From: Morella rubra
Taxonomy: Eukaryota; Streptophyta; Magnoliopsida; Fagales; Myricaceae
Direction of reading: 5' to 3'
Assembly (NCBI GenBank): GCA_003952965.2
Contig: CM025854.1
Span: forward strand, 25,980,614 to 26,044,613
Length of the DNA: 64,000 nucleotides
The notes below the pieces were generated by a model. It was not told where the DNA came from. It did not search any database and was given only the letters and a program-made list of their open reading frames with translations. The position numbers and the translations under genes were made by a program. Every line of letters begins with the position of its first letter. Positions within the stretch are counted from its first letter, which is position 1. Shown one piece after another: positions 45,854 through 57,548 of the stretch.

Positions 45854-48800
45854 TCACTTGGACTTCACCGTTGAGGGAGGGAAGGACCCACTGTAACCAA
45901 AGGCATCCTCACTGTAAGGGAGGTGGGAACTGCCCTTACTGACTTCATCAAAAGTACTTGCGGAAGTGGGCACCAATTCAGCATTGGGGTTCATCCCTGC
46001 TAGCTGCATAATGTCCTCAATTTCTTTTACTGCCTCGCTCATGGTTGGCCTATCCGCTCCTGATTCTTCGACGCACCTCATTGCCAGATCCACATACTTC
46101 TCCAAACCTTCAAGCGTTTTCCCCAGACCAATGGCTGGGTCAATGATTTCCTGAAGATTGTATAGAACTTTTGTCTTATCCATCACATTCCTTACCTCTC
46201 TCACAATAAATTTCCCTCGCTCTATTGGCTTTCTTGCTGTGATTAGCTCCAACATCAGCACTCCAAAGCTATAGACGTCACTCTTCTCAGTTAACTGTTG
46301 GGTCATGTAATATTCAGGATCCATGTAGCCCTGAAACAACAAAAAAGTATCAAGTCTGCCTCATTAAAAGTTACGGCAATGTTATGAGATCTGCAACAAA
46401 TATAAGCCTCTTAAACCACTTCGACAGAGATTTGAGTAGAAAACTGAATGTGTTTCACATTCTGTATACTGAAACCGGTCACCTCGAAGCTCAAGAGGAT
46501 CCGCCACTCCCTCTGGCCTCTACTAAGTTGCAGGATCATAAATAGCTACCCCTACCAATTCATGGCGGAACGGGCTGCATTAAAATGGGATGTATTGTGT
46601 GTGCGTGCGTGTGCAGGTCCCAGTGGACGATGCATAGAAGTCATATCAGGATGTTGCACTGACCAGTGTTCCTTTGACTTGAGTGGAGACATAACTCCTT
46701 TCGCTGTCAACCTTAAGCTTGGAGAGTCCAAAATCGGCAACTTTTGCGTTCAAACGTTCATCCAGTAGGATGTTGTTTGACTTGATGTCCCTATGTATGA
46801 TAGGAGGATTTGCATCTTCATGCAGATAGACAAGGCCCCTGGCTGCACCAATTGCTACTTTAAGTCTCCTCATCCAATCCAACCTGATTCCTGACTTTCC
46901 TGCATGGGAAATTTGTGCCTGTTATCAAATAAAACACCAATGATGGTGGTCTAAATTAACACTTTTGCATGAAAGTTAATTTGTTCTTACATCCGTCAGC
47001 TTCAAGAAAGATATCTCAAATTATCTTGTTAAGATAGTCATCTACATTTGAAAACCTGACCATGAGAAGACTTGAAGGAAGAAAGTGCATGCTGCACATC
47101 AGGTTTGGAGAGGCTGAAACCCCAACGTTCTTATTAAGTTAATCTTTCAGCTTACTGATATCAGAGTGGCCACTAGTTTCATGTTTCCTGGCCAGCAGCG
47201 GCCAGGGATTAGCATTACTGATTCAGACACTAGTTTCATGCTCATTCATTGCCAGGGCTAGTGGAGAGAAGCATCCATACAGATAATGACTCGTTTCTTA
47301 TAAGTCACACTACTGAAACCATAGAAAACTTAAATGTTGGTGTTCCATTAGGATTTTCCTCACAGATTCATGTAGAGCGGAGAACGTGAAGAACTGGATG
47401 GAGGTGAGGTACCTGAAAGACTATCCATCAGAGTACCATTTGGAATATACTCGTATACCAGCATTTGTTCTCCTTGGTCAAAACAGAAACCCAAAAGGGT
47501 GACAAGATTCCTGTGATGCACCCTTGACAGAAGTTCAATCTCAGTTTTGAATTCAAGCCCACCCTGTGTGGAATCCTTTTGGGCTCGTTTGATTGCGATC
47601 ATTTGCCCAGAGGAAAGAGTTCCCTTATAAACCTGTACAGACGTCCAAAGATAGGCCCTTGGCCATATCAATAATAGTCAAGTATATCTCGAGAAAATTG
47701 AGAAATTAGTTTTAACTAGAAAAAGTTCTTCAAGGAAAAAAGTTCAAAATTTTAATCTGTTTTCTTTTTAATGAACCGAACAGTGGACAGCAATCCTGAT
47801 CCTCTTGCAATATAAAGAATGAATTGGTTTTCAAAAGTAATCAATAATGTCGACAAGAGACGATCAAATCAACCTTTCCATAACCGCCAGATCCAATAGC
47901 ATTCGCTTCTGAAAAACTGTTAGTGTATTTCTTAAGCTCTTCAAAAAAGAACTGTTTGGCTGCTTTCAACTGAGGAGCACCGCCACTTCCCAAGACCGGA
48001 TCCCAGTTTGCTGTATTTGCGCCATGTTAAGCAATTATAAGTCCGCAAAAATTCGATATATGATAGGGCTACTTCTGCATTGGACCTATCTTACCGAAAG
48101 GATTGTTCTGTTCAGTAGCTCTTTCTGCTCTTTTCTTTTGGCGGAAAGCATAAACTCCAGCAAGGACTAATAGCAGAAGTAGGACAGAACCACCAACTGC
48201 TGCTCCAATGATAACGCCACTGCTTACTGTCTTACCTGATTCTGTAGGTATCTCAACGAAACGAGAGAGAGTGAGAGAGAGGATGATAAAATTGAGCTAG
48301 CATCACAGTAAGATAGAGCAAGCATCAGAACAATCCCTCGTCAGTGCAGTGCGAAATTTCTAAGTTACCTGCATAGGGGTACGGTTGAGAAATGATATAG
48401 AAGGGTCCAAAAGCTGCCGGAGGGTCGAAAGTCATGTTGACAAGCACAGATCCAAGCATACTAATTGCCGTTTGATTGAAATGATCCTCACCAGATGGGA
48501 AAACTTCCAGGGTCAGCTCAAGGTAACCAGACGATTCCATCGTCGGATTACTTAGAGAAATTGAATCCACAGGTAGTTCACTTGACTGAAACTTTTGGAT
48601 GAGCAACTCCTCAAGAGCTGAATAGTAACTTGAGTTTCCCAAGTCCAAGGAGGAAAGAGTCATGAAGAATATAGAGACCGTATATGGATACGCACATTTA
48701 CAATGGGGGCTGGCAACCTGATTTGAACCGCATGAAACTTGCGAACAGTTATTTGGTGGTGTCGAATATGAGGAATTAGATGGGGCAACAGTGCAGTAAC

Positions 48801-51800
48801 TCCGCGCCACTGAATTCGTATTCTCACATATTGGGTTACCAACCAGTCTAAAATGTTGCAGACAATTACAAGAAAGTAATCAAGAAGCTTATACGGGTTC
48901 AAACAATGTAACAGAGACAATGACCAAGAGAATTAAACGTTGTGGCTTACAGTAACGTGATGGATTGTCCACCAGTTATTGATTGAAAGCTAGTGATGGA
49001 ATTGTTCTGCAAATCGATATACTGCAATTCGTTGCTAAATGCGGTACCAATATTGAGGGTTCCATTGAGCTGGTTGTTGCTTAGTACTCTGTACAACATG
49101 TCAAAAACATGCACAATATAATCATAGTTTTCATTTCATGAAGATATAGGTAGGCTTGTGTTCAAATAGATTCTCCATCTTTGTTCTATATGGATTTTGC
49201 CTACTCTCAACAATGAAGATGTCGAATGGTAGGAGATAAAGTTGGTACTCACACTGACTGTAAATTAGGAATGCTGAACAGGTTAACCGGAATTTGTCCT
49301 TGAAGTCGCGTGTTTTCCATCATTCTGACATAGAAAGCCAATCTGTTTATGGAGAGTGAGGACTCGCAAAAGCACACAAGTATGGAGGAGAGAGGAGTGA
49401 AACATACAATGTTGTCAAAGACTGTAAGGAAGAAATCCAAGGAGGAAAATCAGAAACATCAAAACTATTATTGCTCATATCCCTGCAGATTCAGTTTCAC
49501 TCAAAGAATGAAATGTGGTTAACAAAGATATTCGACTAAAGTAACTAGGATCCACTGTAATTCACTGCCTAAATTGTATGGGACAATTTGGAGAGAGATA
49601 ACATAATAGGTGGACCCTACACTATTTAATGATGTTCATGTAAAACTGAGGTGCATAGATTGGAACATCACTTGATGCTCTGCATTTTGCAGTAAAAGCA
49701 TGGATCCGGAGGTATATGGTCGAGATACATAAGGAATGAATGTTTACAGTCTAACAATGTGCACCAGTGTGGAATTAAGTAAGTTAAAAGATTGCTACTT
49801 ACAGATAGCTGAGGAGGTTCATGCCAGTAAGGTTAAGCATAGGGCCAGTCAGGAGGTTGTTGGACAAGTACCTGGAGCAAATTACCGAAAGCCTTTCTCA
49901 GTACAGTGAAGAACTTCAAGTAAACATTTTAAAGCCTTTATTTTTCAACATCAATTTCACCATGAACAAAATTCCATTTTAAAGCTTTGATCATCATCTT
50001 GTGTGCTTACAGCTCAGAAACATTTGTAAGATTGCGGAGAGTTGTGGGCAAGGGACTGCTTAATGAATTTCTATCCAAACGTCTGCAGCCAAAAAACAAG
50101 ATACTCAGTACAGACTCCTTGAGAGAAGTTTGGCAGCAAGCAATAATCTTCTCCACGAGCATGCGGCAAAGCAACTTACACAACCTCCAAAGACTTCACA
50201 AGTCCAAGGGTAGAAGGGATACTTCCGGCTAACTTATTATTGTCCAAAAGCCTGCTAAGAAGAAAATAGTACCACATGTAAGAAGTTAATGTCTGGGAAA
50301 TGTCCATATATTTGTTGCCTGTTGGGAGATCGAAAAGGCCCATTCCTTAGTTTTAATTGGAGATATTTTACTCGTATGCCACATTAGAGCCAAAGATGCT
50401 GCTGAGGAAAAGGTTCAGCCAATCATACTATGTCCGATGCTAGTAGGTAGAGTCATACTCCAGAAATTCGAGTTATTCCACTCTATAGCACTAGATCAGT
50501 GAGGGCATTCAAATATTGTAAACTACACCCGCTCCCCAGTCAAAGCAGCAGACTAATCACAAATTCTTAACAACAGATAATTTAAAGAAACATACACATG
50601 TATGAGAGACATATCTGAGTTGAAAAGTTCAGGTGGAATTGTGCCTGAAAGCTGGTTCTTCCCAAGATGACTGTTGATCATAAAAGGTGCTTTGTGGTTA
50701 TTAATTGCAGAATCTATGTGGATACACAAAACAGAATTAATGGCATGAAATCAAAGTGAGATGAGACTTACAAGTGCTTGGCTTGAAGCAACATATCAAG
50801 ACCAGGTAAAGTCCCAACAGAGACTGGGATAGATCCATCAAGCTGGTTCCCAGTAAAGTCCAAATAGTAAAGATTGGATAGATTACCAATGGAATTTGGA
50901 ATTTTTCCAGAGAATTTATTAGAATTCAGATCTCTGCAATTAAAAGCAATGAATAGTTCCAGAATTCAGCGCAGACATAAAAACTGCACTTACAAAGTTA
51001 TAGAGTAGACATGAAATCCAAACCATCAATATAGAAAAACAAAAGCTTTGGAAGACAGATACTCACAGAAAGATAAGCTGCTGTAGAGATCCTATCGTCC
51101 CCGGTATGGGACCATATAAGCCGCAATCAGTCAGGCTTCTGAAGCACAAACAAAAAGTAAACGGGTGAATAACGGGGAATTTCACTGTCAGTGTGCTGTT
51201 TGAATACATAAGCTCTAAATGGACCCATGACAATAGAAGAAGCCAAGTGCAATTCAAGACATACAAAGTCTCTAACTCAGTAAGCGACCCGATATCTCCT
51301 GATAGCTGACCCGTCAAATTCATGCCTGTTAACATTCTGAGATTGTAAACAGTCATGTTAATAACAATAAGACGGATTGTGCAACCTCCTGAGGATCAAA
51401 AGGTCAAACCAGAACAAAGAACTTACATGGAGGTCACACGCGAATTATTGCAGCCAATTCCGACCCAAAGGCTACCACAAGGATCAGAGCCCACCCAATT
51501 GTGGGGCGGGTTCTGCCAGCTATTCTCGAGAGACATTAGAAAAGCAGCTGCGTGGAAAATTGACGTGTATTATGAAAAATCAAGCATAAAATCAATCATC
51601 AACGAAAAATGAAGGAAGGATTCACAGCAAAAGAAAACACATTATAAGAACTGACCCTTGTGTCATCTTCGACGAAATTTTTTCTACCAATGGTATAGAA
51701 TTAAGACTCTGATATCGTCCTAAAGGAATTACTTCAGGTGAAATAATCCTAAGCGGACTACATAACCCTGGTTTCAAATCCTAGGTTCTAAATGCAGCCT

Positions 51801-52463
51801 AAGGAATGTGCCCTGTTGCAGGAGGTAGGCAGATGTATAAGAAAGAACCAATATGCAGTCGCTAGCAGGTATGTAAAAGCCAATGATATATGAATTCGAT
51901 CTGAAGATCATTTGAATAGCTTTGGGTCTTAGGTATCCGTTCAAAACTCATTTATAAAACAAAAACAGCAACCATCTCTGCTTCTGCACTTGTAGACGAG
52001 AAACGGAAGGAAGATTAAGTTCATAAAAAATGGACAAATATGAACTTCAACTGCAGTAGGTCAAATTGTTGTTTACTTTTCTGCTACTTGAATTAGTTCT
52101 TCGGTCCTCCCAAACATTGAATGCAACTCAAAAGATTACTTCTTGTGAAATGCATCTTTTCTCTGCAATCAGATGAAAGAAGCAGAAGCCGAAGAAAGGA
52201 ACTCATCATAGATATGAGGCCTATCATCTTTAAGGCTTTAAAAAAACAAGTTCTTATTCATGAACAACTGTTAAGAACTTGTGAATTTTGTTGTTTTTTG
52301 TACAGCCTATCATTAAAGTCGTCAACAGAAACTTGAATAACCAAACAAAAGGAAGGACATAGAAAATTGAACCGGACTTACTGTCACGACCGTCAGTTTC
52401 TGCTGCTATAACCACAATTTGGATGAATGCAAGGAGCAGTAACACATGTCTCATTTGACCCAT
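45854..52463 (-). CDS. RLK2: HPCA1-like LRR-VIII receptor kinase, apparently intact
   Basis: Exons run from the signal peptide (52382-52463, [20 protein letters not shown]) through 51427-51547 ([19 protein letters not shown]), a series of one-LRR exons (such as [20 protein letters not shown] and [15 protein letters not shown]), the Cys-rich exon 48369-48847 ([16 protein letters not shown]), a transmembrane exon 48095-48241, 47874-48010 (IGSGGYGK), 47413-47632 ([18 protein letters not shown]), 46664-46899 ([11 protein letters not shown]) and 45854-46330 (GYMDPEYY to the stop). All checked junctions keep frame. The family includes HPCA1/CARD1, a cell-surface receptor kinase sensing H2O2 and quinones in Arabidopsis through extracellular cysteines; the ligand here is unknown. 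A Copia LTR lies 283 bp upstream of the start codon. Confidence 0.87.
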
Positions 52464-52745
52464 ACTCGACGAACAGAAAGCTTCAAACATCAAAAATCTG
52501 GAAATCACGGATGTTGCCTCAGAAACTCCTTGCAGATGTTTTAAATGGGTTCCATAGCAATGTCGTCCGAGTAATGACGAATGCAAATGTTCAAAGTCAA
52601 CAATATCTGATCACACAATAATTCCTATTCACATTTATGCCGCCTTTGATGAATTTCATGAAGAACAAACTATACGATTAAAAAAAACACAGTATTTGTT
52701 CTTTTTTTACAAGCAACACAGTATTTGTTCACAAACATTAAAATA

Positions 52746-52936
52746 TATAACGAATGACCAACTATCTTAACTTTTTAGTTTCAGCAGAGGTGAAAGAACG
52801 ATAAGTGTTAGCTGTTACGTAATTAGTTCAGCTCTCGTGTATAAATATCAGTTCATACAGTAATAAGACTTAGCATTATACACCATTTTCTAGCACTCTG
52901 TTTTTCTCTCAAACCTCCAACTTTCAACTGTTAACA
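52746..52936 (+). repeat. Copia 5' LTR (mosaic)
   Basis: It begins TATAACGAATGA, like the 3' LTR start TATTAACGAATGA, and ends TGTTAACA. The part from 52806 matches the 3' LTR almost exactly, but about 52764-52805 matches the host flank of RLK1 (CTTAACTTTTTAGTTTC...GAAAGAACGA) instead of the 3' LTR. It is about 30 bp shorter than the 3' LTR. Confidence 0.7.
52840..52847 (+). promoter_or_regulatory. LTR TATA box
   Basis: TATAAATA lies in the 5' LTR; the same sequence occurs in the 3' LTR and in the duplicated copy. It is the probable core promoter of the element. Confidence 0.6.
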
Positions 52937-52950
52937 TGGTATCGGAGCTC
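52937..52950 (+). other. Primer-binding site for initiator Met-tRNA
   Basis: TGGTATCGGAGCTC follows the LTR directly and matches the usual TGGTATCAGAGC at all but one core position. Confidence 0.85.
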
Positions 52951-52959
52951 TTCTGATTC

Positions 52960-55900
52960 ATGACTTCCGCAAATCCTTCTTCTCCCGAAATTTCTTCTCC
53001 AACCTCTCCTGAAATCTCTCGTCCTGTAGTTCCTGAAATTCGCAATATGAATGATGATATTTCAAGTCCGTATTATCTCCATCATGGAGATAATCCTGGA
53101 ACGATGTTAGTTTCTCAAGTGCTTGTAGGTGATAATTTTCCTACATGGTCCCGCTCAATGGAGATGGCATTGAGTGCGAAAAACAAGAAAGGATTCGTAG
53201 ATGGCTCCATTACTAGGCCAGACGCGAATGATTCTCTTTTTCCAATCTGGTTCCGGTGCAACAATCTAGTGATTTCCTGGATTCTCAACTCCATTTCGAA
53301 AGATCTTGCTGCCAGTGTGATCTACATCGACACAGCCGAAGAGATCTGGTCTGATTTGAAAACTCGTTTCTCTCAAGGAAATGGACCTCATATTTTTCAA
53401 CTACAGAAAGCTATTTCCAGTCTTACTCAGGACAATATGAACGTCAGTTCTTATTTTACCAAGCTTAAAGGGCTTTGGGACGAACTGATGAATTATAGAG
53501 CAATTCCTTCTTGTTCTTGTGGTGCAATGAAGGTTCTACTTGAATTTCAACAGCAAGAATATGTTATGAAGTTTCTAATGGGACTTAATGAGTCTTATTC
53601 ACACATTCGAGGACAAATCCTTCTCAGTGATTCATTGCCACCTATCAACAAGGTGTTCTCACTCATTTCACAAGAAGAGAAGCAGCGAGAGATTACATCT
53701 GCTACACTTCCAAATCCTGATTCAGTTGCCTTTTTTACTCGCGCAACCAATGCTAATTCTAGTTCTATGTCTCGGTTTGGAGCTAATCAGCAGTCCAAGA
53801 GAGACCGACATGTGTGTAGTCACTGTGGCTATGTAGGACACACAGTGGATAAGTGCTTCAAGCTCCATGGCTATCCACCCGGCTACAAAAATCCTAAAGC
53901 AAAAGCTTATGCTCATCAAGTATCTTCTGATTCTGAATTTGATTTTACTAAACCTACAACTGATGAATCTTCTTTCTCTTTGACTCAAGATCAGTATCAT
54001 CAGCTTATGTCTCTTCTTAAGCCTTCTGTCGATTCTACTCCTACAACACCACCACAGTCCTCTGCTTTACAAGTTTCAGGCCCTTGCACTGAATCTAATT
54101 TGCCTACTATGACAGGTACTGCATATTGTCTATCCTCCATTGCACATTTCTCCAATTGGATTATCGACACGGGAGCCACCGATCATATGGTGTCCTCCAA
54201 ATCTTTTCTCACACACAACATTTCTACAGTTTCTTCTACTGTCAAACTTCCTAATGGTCATACAGTTCCGGTCACTCACATAGGTCATGTTACAATTTCT
54301 TCTACATTCACATTGACCAATGTTCTTTGTGTTCCCTCCTTCAATTTTAATCTCATTTCCGTTAGTCAGCTTGTTAGAGAACTTCATTGCTGTGTCTTCT
54401 TCATGACTAATATGTGTTATATCCAGGACCCTTGCAAATGGACGACGATTGGGTTAGCTGAACAGCATGCAGGATTATATCATCTGCTGCTTCCTGACAG
54501 TTCTCGTGCTGTTTTTAATAAATCCAGCTCTGCTATGTGTTCTAGTTCTGCAAATAATTTGTGGCATTCTCGTCTTGGCCACATTTCCTTTCCAATGTTA
54601 AAAGTAATACATAAAACTCATCCTGATATTACCTTTACAGATTCTATTCCTTGTGCTATATGTCCTTTAGCTAAGCAACGAAAGTTGCCTTTTCCTTCAA
54701 GTATTCATACTGCTCATTCTATTTTTGATCTGATCCATTGTGATGTATGGGGGCCTATGGCCACCCCTGCCATGGATAACTCACGTTACTTCTTAACTAT
54801 TGTTGATGATTACAGCCGAGCAACTTGGCTGTTTTTGATGAAACATAAATCTGAAACAGCAACTCATATTTCTTCTTTTTTCTCTATGGTCAAAACTCAG
54901 TTTAATGTCCATATTAAAAAAGTTCGCACTGATAATGGACCTGAGTTTAATCTTCATTCTTTTTTCAGTTCTCATGGAGTTATTCATCACAAGTCTTGTG
55001 TTGAAACTCCTCAACAAAACGGTTTAGTCGAACGTAAACACCAACACATTCTCAATGTTGCTCGTGCATTACGATTTCAGTCTCATCTCCCTTTAATTTT
55101 TTGGGGAGATTGTGTACTTACTGCTGTCCATTTGATTAACCGTTCCCCTACTCCTTTATTGTCTAACAAATCTCCTTATGAAGTTTTATTTTCTACACCA
55201 CCCACCTATAATCATCTCAAAGTATTCGGTTGTCTATGTTTTGTTTCCACCTTATCTCGAAACAGAACCAAATTTGATCCCCGAGCTTCTAGATGTGTTT
55301 TTCTCGGTTATCCACATGGTGTTAAGGGATATAAACTTCTTAATCTTGATTCTAACTCTGTGTTTATATCTCGTAATGTCATTTTCTTTGAAAATTATTT
55401 TCCTTTTCAAAATATTCCAAATTCCTCTTCTCCGTTAGTTCTTCCTACTTCTCTTCCAGATTTTGATTCTGTTTTGCCTCCCACAGTTTCTACTTTTCCC
55501 ATTTCATCTCTACCCGATTCTCCCTCATTTCCAGATTCTTCACCTAGTTTTGCTCCTATAGTTTCTATTCCTCCTCCATCAATTCCTCTTAGACGATCCA
55601 CTAGACCTAGCAAGCCACCATCTTATCTTCAACACTATTACTGTCAGGCAGCTCAACAACAATCTGTCTCTCCTTTGCTGTCTGGTTCTTCCTCAGGTAC
55701 GTCTCATGACATCCTTAAATATCTTGGCTGTCATAAGTTGTCTTCTCGTCATCTTGCTTTCACTACTGCCATTACCACTCATACCGAACCTACTTCCTAT
55801 CTTCAAGCCAGCAAACACTTAGAATGGCAAGAGGCTATGCAAAAAGAAATTCAAGCCCTCCAAGATAATCACACTTGGGTTATTACCACTCTTCCTCCTA

Positions 55901-57321
55901 ATAAACATCCTATCGGTTGTAAGTGGGTATATAAAATTAAATACAGATCAGATGGCTCTATTGAGCGCTATAAAGCAAGGCTTGTTGCTAAAGGATACAC
56001 TCAACAAGAGGGATTTGACTATTTTGACACTTTTTCACCCGTGGCGAAAATTTCTACTGTTCGAGTGTTACTTGCTTTAGCTGCTACCCAGCATTGGCAT
56101 TTACATCAACTTGATGTCAACAATGCTTTTTTACATGGGGACCTCAATGAAGAGATTTATATGACTATACCTCCGGGTTTTCATGTTGAGGGGGAGAACC
56201 AAGTTTGTAAACTTACCAAATCTCTCTATGGCCTTAAGCAAGCATCCCGCCAATGGTTTTTTAAGTTTTCTCAATTCTTGCTTGATAATGGATTTGTTCA
56301 ATCCAAGGCTGATTATTCTCTTTTTACTCGACAGCAAGATAATGTGTTTATGGCTTTACTTGTATATGTGGATGACATTATCTTGGCTAGTAGTGATCTG
56401 TCTAGTATTACTGCCTTTAAGCTTTTGATTGATGCCCGGTTCAAGATAAAAGATTTGGGACCTCTCAAATTTTTTCTTGGTTTGGAGATTGCCCGGTCAA
56501 CTAAAGGAATTTCATTGTGTCAACGTAAGTTTGTCCTGGATCTTCTTAGTGATTCTGGTCACTTGGGTTCACGGCCAGCTCATACACCTCTTGAACAGAA
56601 TCATGGGTTGACTTCTTCTACTGGCACTTTACTTGCTGATGCTACCAGTTATCGAAGACTCATTGGCCGACTCATTTATCTTACTATGACTCGGCCGGAT
56701 CTGTCATATTCCGTTCAAGTCCTTAGCCAGTTCATGGATAAACCTCGTGAACCTCATCTTCAAGCTGCCTATAGAATTCTCAGGTATTTGAAGACCACTG
56801 TTGGGCAAGGTTTGTTTTTTCCTACGTCATCTCCACTCCATCTCAAAGCTTATTCCGACTCTGATTGGGCTGCTTGTCCCGAATCTCGAAAGTCTGTCAC
56901 TGGTTATGGTATTTTCATTGGTGACTCCTTGGTGTCTTGGAAATCCAAGAAACAACCTACGGTTTCGAGATCTTCTGCCGAAGCTGAGTACCGAGCAATG
57001 GCGGCTGCAGTTTCTGAAATTCAGTGGCTTTTGTATCTTCTGGCTGATTTCCGAATTTCTCACACTAAACCTGCCATGCTTTTCTGTGATAGTCTATCTG
57101 CTCTGCATATAGCTTCTAACCCGGTCTTCCATGAGCGCACCAAGCATATTGAGCTTGACTGCCACTTCATCCGTGAAAAACTTACTGCTGGTGTCCTTCA
57201 GACTTTTCATGTTGCCTCCAAACATCAAGTTGCAGATTTATTAACTAAGGCTCTCGGCTCTGTTCAACTTCGGTACTTACTCTCCAAGATGGGTGTGCTT
57301 AACATACACACTCCATCTTGA
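52960..57321 (+). CDS. Copia gag-pol polyprotein, 1453 residues, uninterrupted
   Basis: Domains in order: gag (GDNFPTWSRSMEMAL, about residues 35-250), a CCHC zinc knuckle (CSHCGYVGHTVDKC, about 285), aspartic protease (IIDTGATDHM, about 400), GAG-pre-integrase (LWHSRLGHISFPML, about 533), integrase with D-D-E (DVWGP, RTDNGPEF, QQNGLVERKH; about 590-700), reverse transcriptase (NAFLHGDLNEE, YVDDIILA; about 960-1200) and RNase H (AYSDSDWAACPESRKSVTGY, EAEYRAMA; about 1295-1440). The order integrase before reverse transcriptase defines Ty1-Copia. No stop or frameshift is seen and the catalytic residues are present, so the element may be competent or very recently so. Confidence 0.95.
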   Translation: MTSANPSSPEISSPTSPEISRPVVPEIRNMNDDISSPYYLHHGDNPGTMLVSQVLVGDNFPTWSRSMEMALSAKNKKGFVDGSITRPDANDSLFPIWFRCNNLVISWILNSISKDLAASVIYIDTAEEIWSDLKTRFSQGNGPHIFQLQKAISSLTQDNMNVSSYFTKLKGLWDELMNYRAIPSCSCGAMKVLLEFQQQEYVMKFLMGLNESYSHIRGQILLSDSLPPINKVFSLISQEEKQREITSATLPNPDSVAFFTRATNANSSSMSRFGANQQSKRDRHVCSHCGYVGHTVDKCFKLHGYPPGYKNPKAKAYAHQVSSDSEFDFTKPTTDESSFSLTQDQYHQLMSLLKPSVDSTPTTPPQSSALQVSGPCTESNLPTMTGTAYCLSSIAHFSNWIIDTGATDHMVSSKSFLTHNISTVSSTVKLPNGHTVPVTHIGHVTISSTFTLTNVLCVPSFNFNLISVSQLVRELHCCVFFMTNMCYIQDPCKWTTIGLAEQHAGLYHLLLPDSSRAVFNKSSSAMCSSSANNLWHSRLGHISFPMLKVIHKTHPDITFTDSIPCAICPLAKQRKLPFPSSIHTAHSIFDLIHCDVWGPMATPAMDNSRYFLTIVDDYSRATWLFLMKHKSETATHISSFFSMVKTQFNVHIKKVRTDNGPEFNLHSFFSSHGVIHHKSCVETPQQNGLVERKHQHILNVARALRFQSHLPLIFWGDCVLTAVHLINRSPTPLLSNKSPYEVLFSTPPTYNHLKVFGCLCFVSTLSRNRTKFDPRASRCVFLGYPHGVKGYKLLNLDSNSVFISRNVIFFENYFPFQNIPNSSSPLVLPTSLPDFDSVLPPTVSTFPISSLPDSPSFPDSSPSFAPIVSIPPPSIPLRRSTRPSKPPSYLQHYYCQAAQQQSVSPLLSGSSSGTSHDILKYLGCHKLSSRHLAFTTAITTHTEPTSYLQASKHLEWQEAMQKEIQALQDNHTWVITTLPPNKHPIGCKWVYKIKYRSDGSIERYKARLVAKGYTQQEGFDYFDTFSPVAKISTVRVLLALAATQHWHLHQLDVNNAFLHGDLNEEIYMTIPPGFHVEGENQVCKLTKSLYGLKQASRQWFFKFSQFLLDNGFVQSKADYSLFTRQQDNVFMALLVYVDDIILASSDLSSITAFKLLIDARFKIKDLGPLKFFLGLEIARSTKGISLCQRKFVLDLLSDSGHLGSRPAHTPLEQNHGLTSSTGTLLADATSYRRLIGRLIYLTMTRPDLSYSVQVLSQFMDKPREPHLQAAYRILRYLKTTVGQGLFFPTSSPLHLKAYSDSDWAACPESRKSVTGYGIFIGDSLVSWKSKKQPTVSRSSAEAEYRAMAAAVSEIQWLLYLLADFRISHTKPAMLFCDSLSALHIASNPVFHERTKHIELDCHFIREKLTAGVLQTFHVASKHQVADLLTKALGSVQLRYLLSKMGVLNIHTPS

Positions 57322-57328
57322 GGGGGAG
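57320..57328 (+). other. Copia polypurine tract
   Basis: GAGGGGGAG overlaps the stop codon of gag-pol and directly precedes the 3' LTR; it is the expected plus-strand primer. Confidence 0.85.
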
Positions 57329-57548
57329 TATTAACGAATGAAGTTCAACTATCTGTAACTTATCTAAGTGACGTGGCAGAGTAGTTGTTAAGCTGTTAGA
57401 ATAACTGTTAAGCTGTTAGCAAGTTGTTACGTAATTAGTTCAGCTCTCGTGTATAAATATCAGTTCATACAGTAATAAGACTTAAGCATTATACACCATT
57501 TTCTAGCACTCTGTTTTTCTCTCAAACCTCCAACTTCAACTGTTAACA
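57329..57548 (+). repeat. Copia 3' LTR
   Basis: This 220-bp repeat starts TATTAACGAATGAAG and ends CTGTTAACA. Nearly the same sequence recurs at 61978-62197 as part of the tandem duplication. Confidence 0.9.

Larger units (their letters stand above)
52746..57548 (+). mobile_element. Full-length Ty1-Copia LTR retrotransposon
   Basis: The element has a 5' LTR (52746-52936), a primer-binding site, one gag-pol ORF, a polypurine tract and a 3' LTR (57329-57548). The direct duplication AAATA flanks it (52741-52745 and 57549-57553), and the RLK1 flank has an uninterrupted ...TTAAAATACATCAC... at that place, showing the empty site. It is oriented head-to-head with RLK2. Confidence 0.92.
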
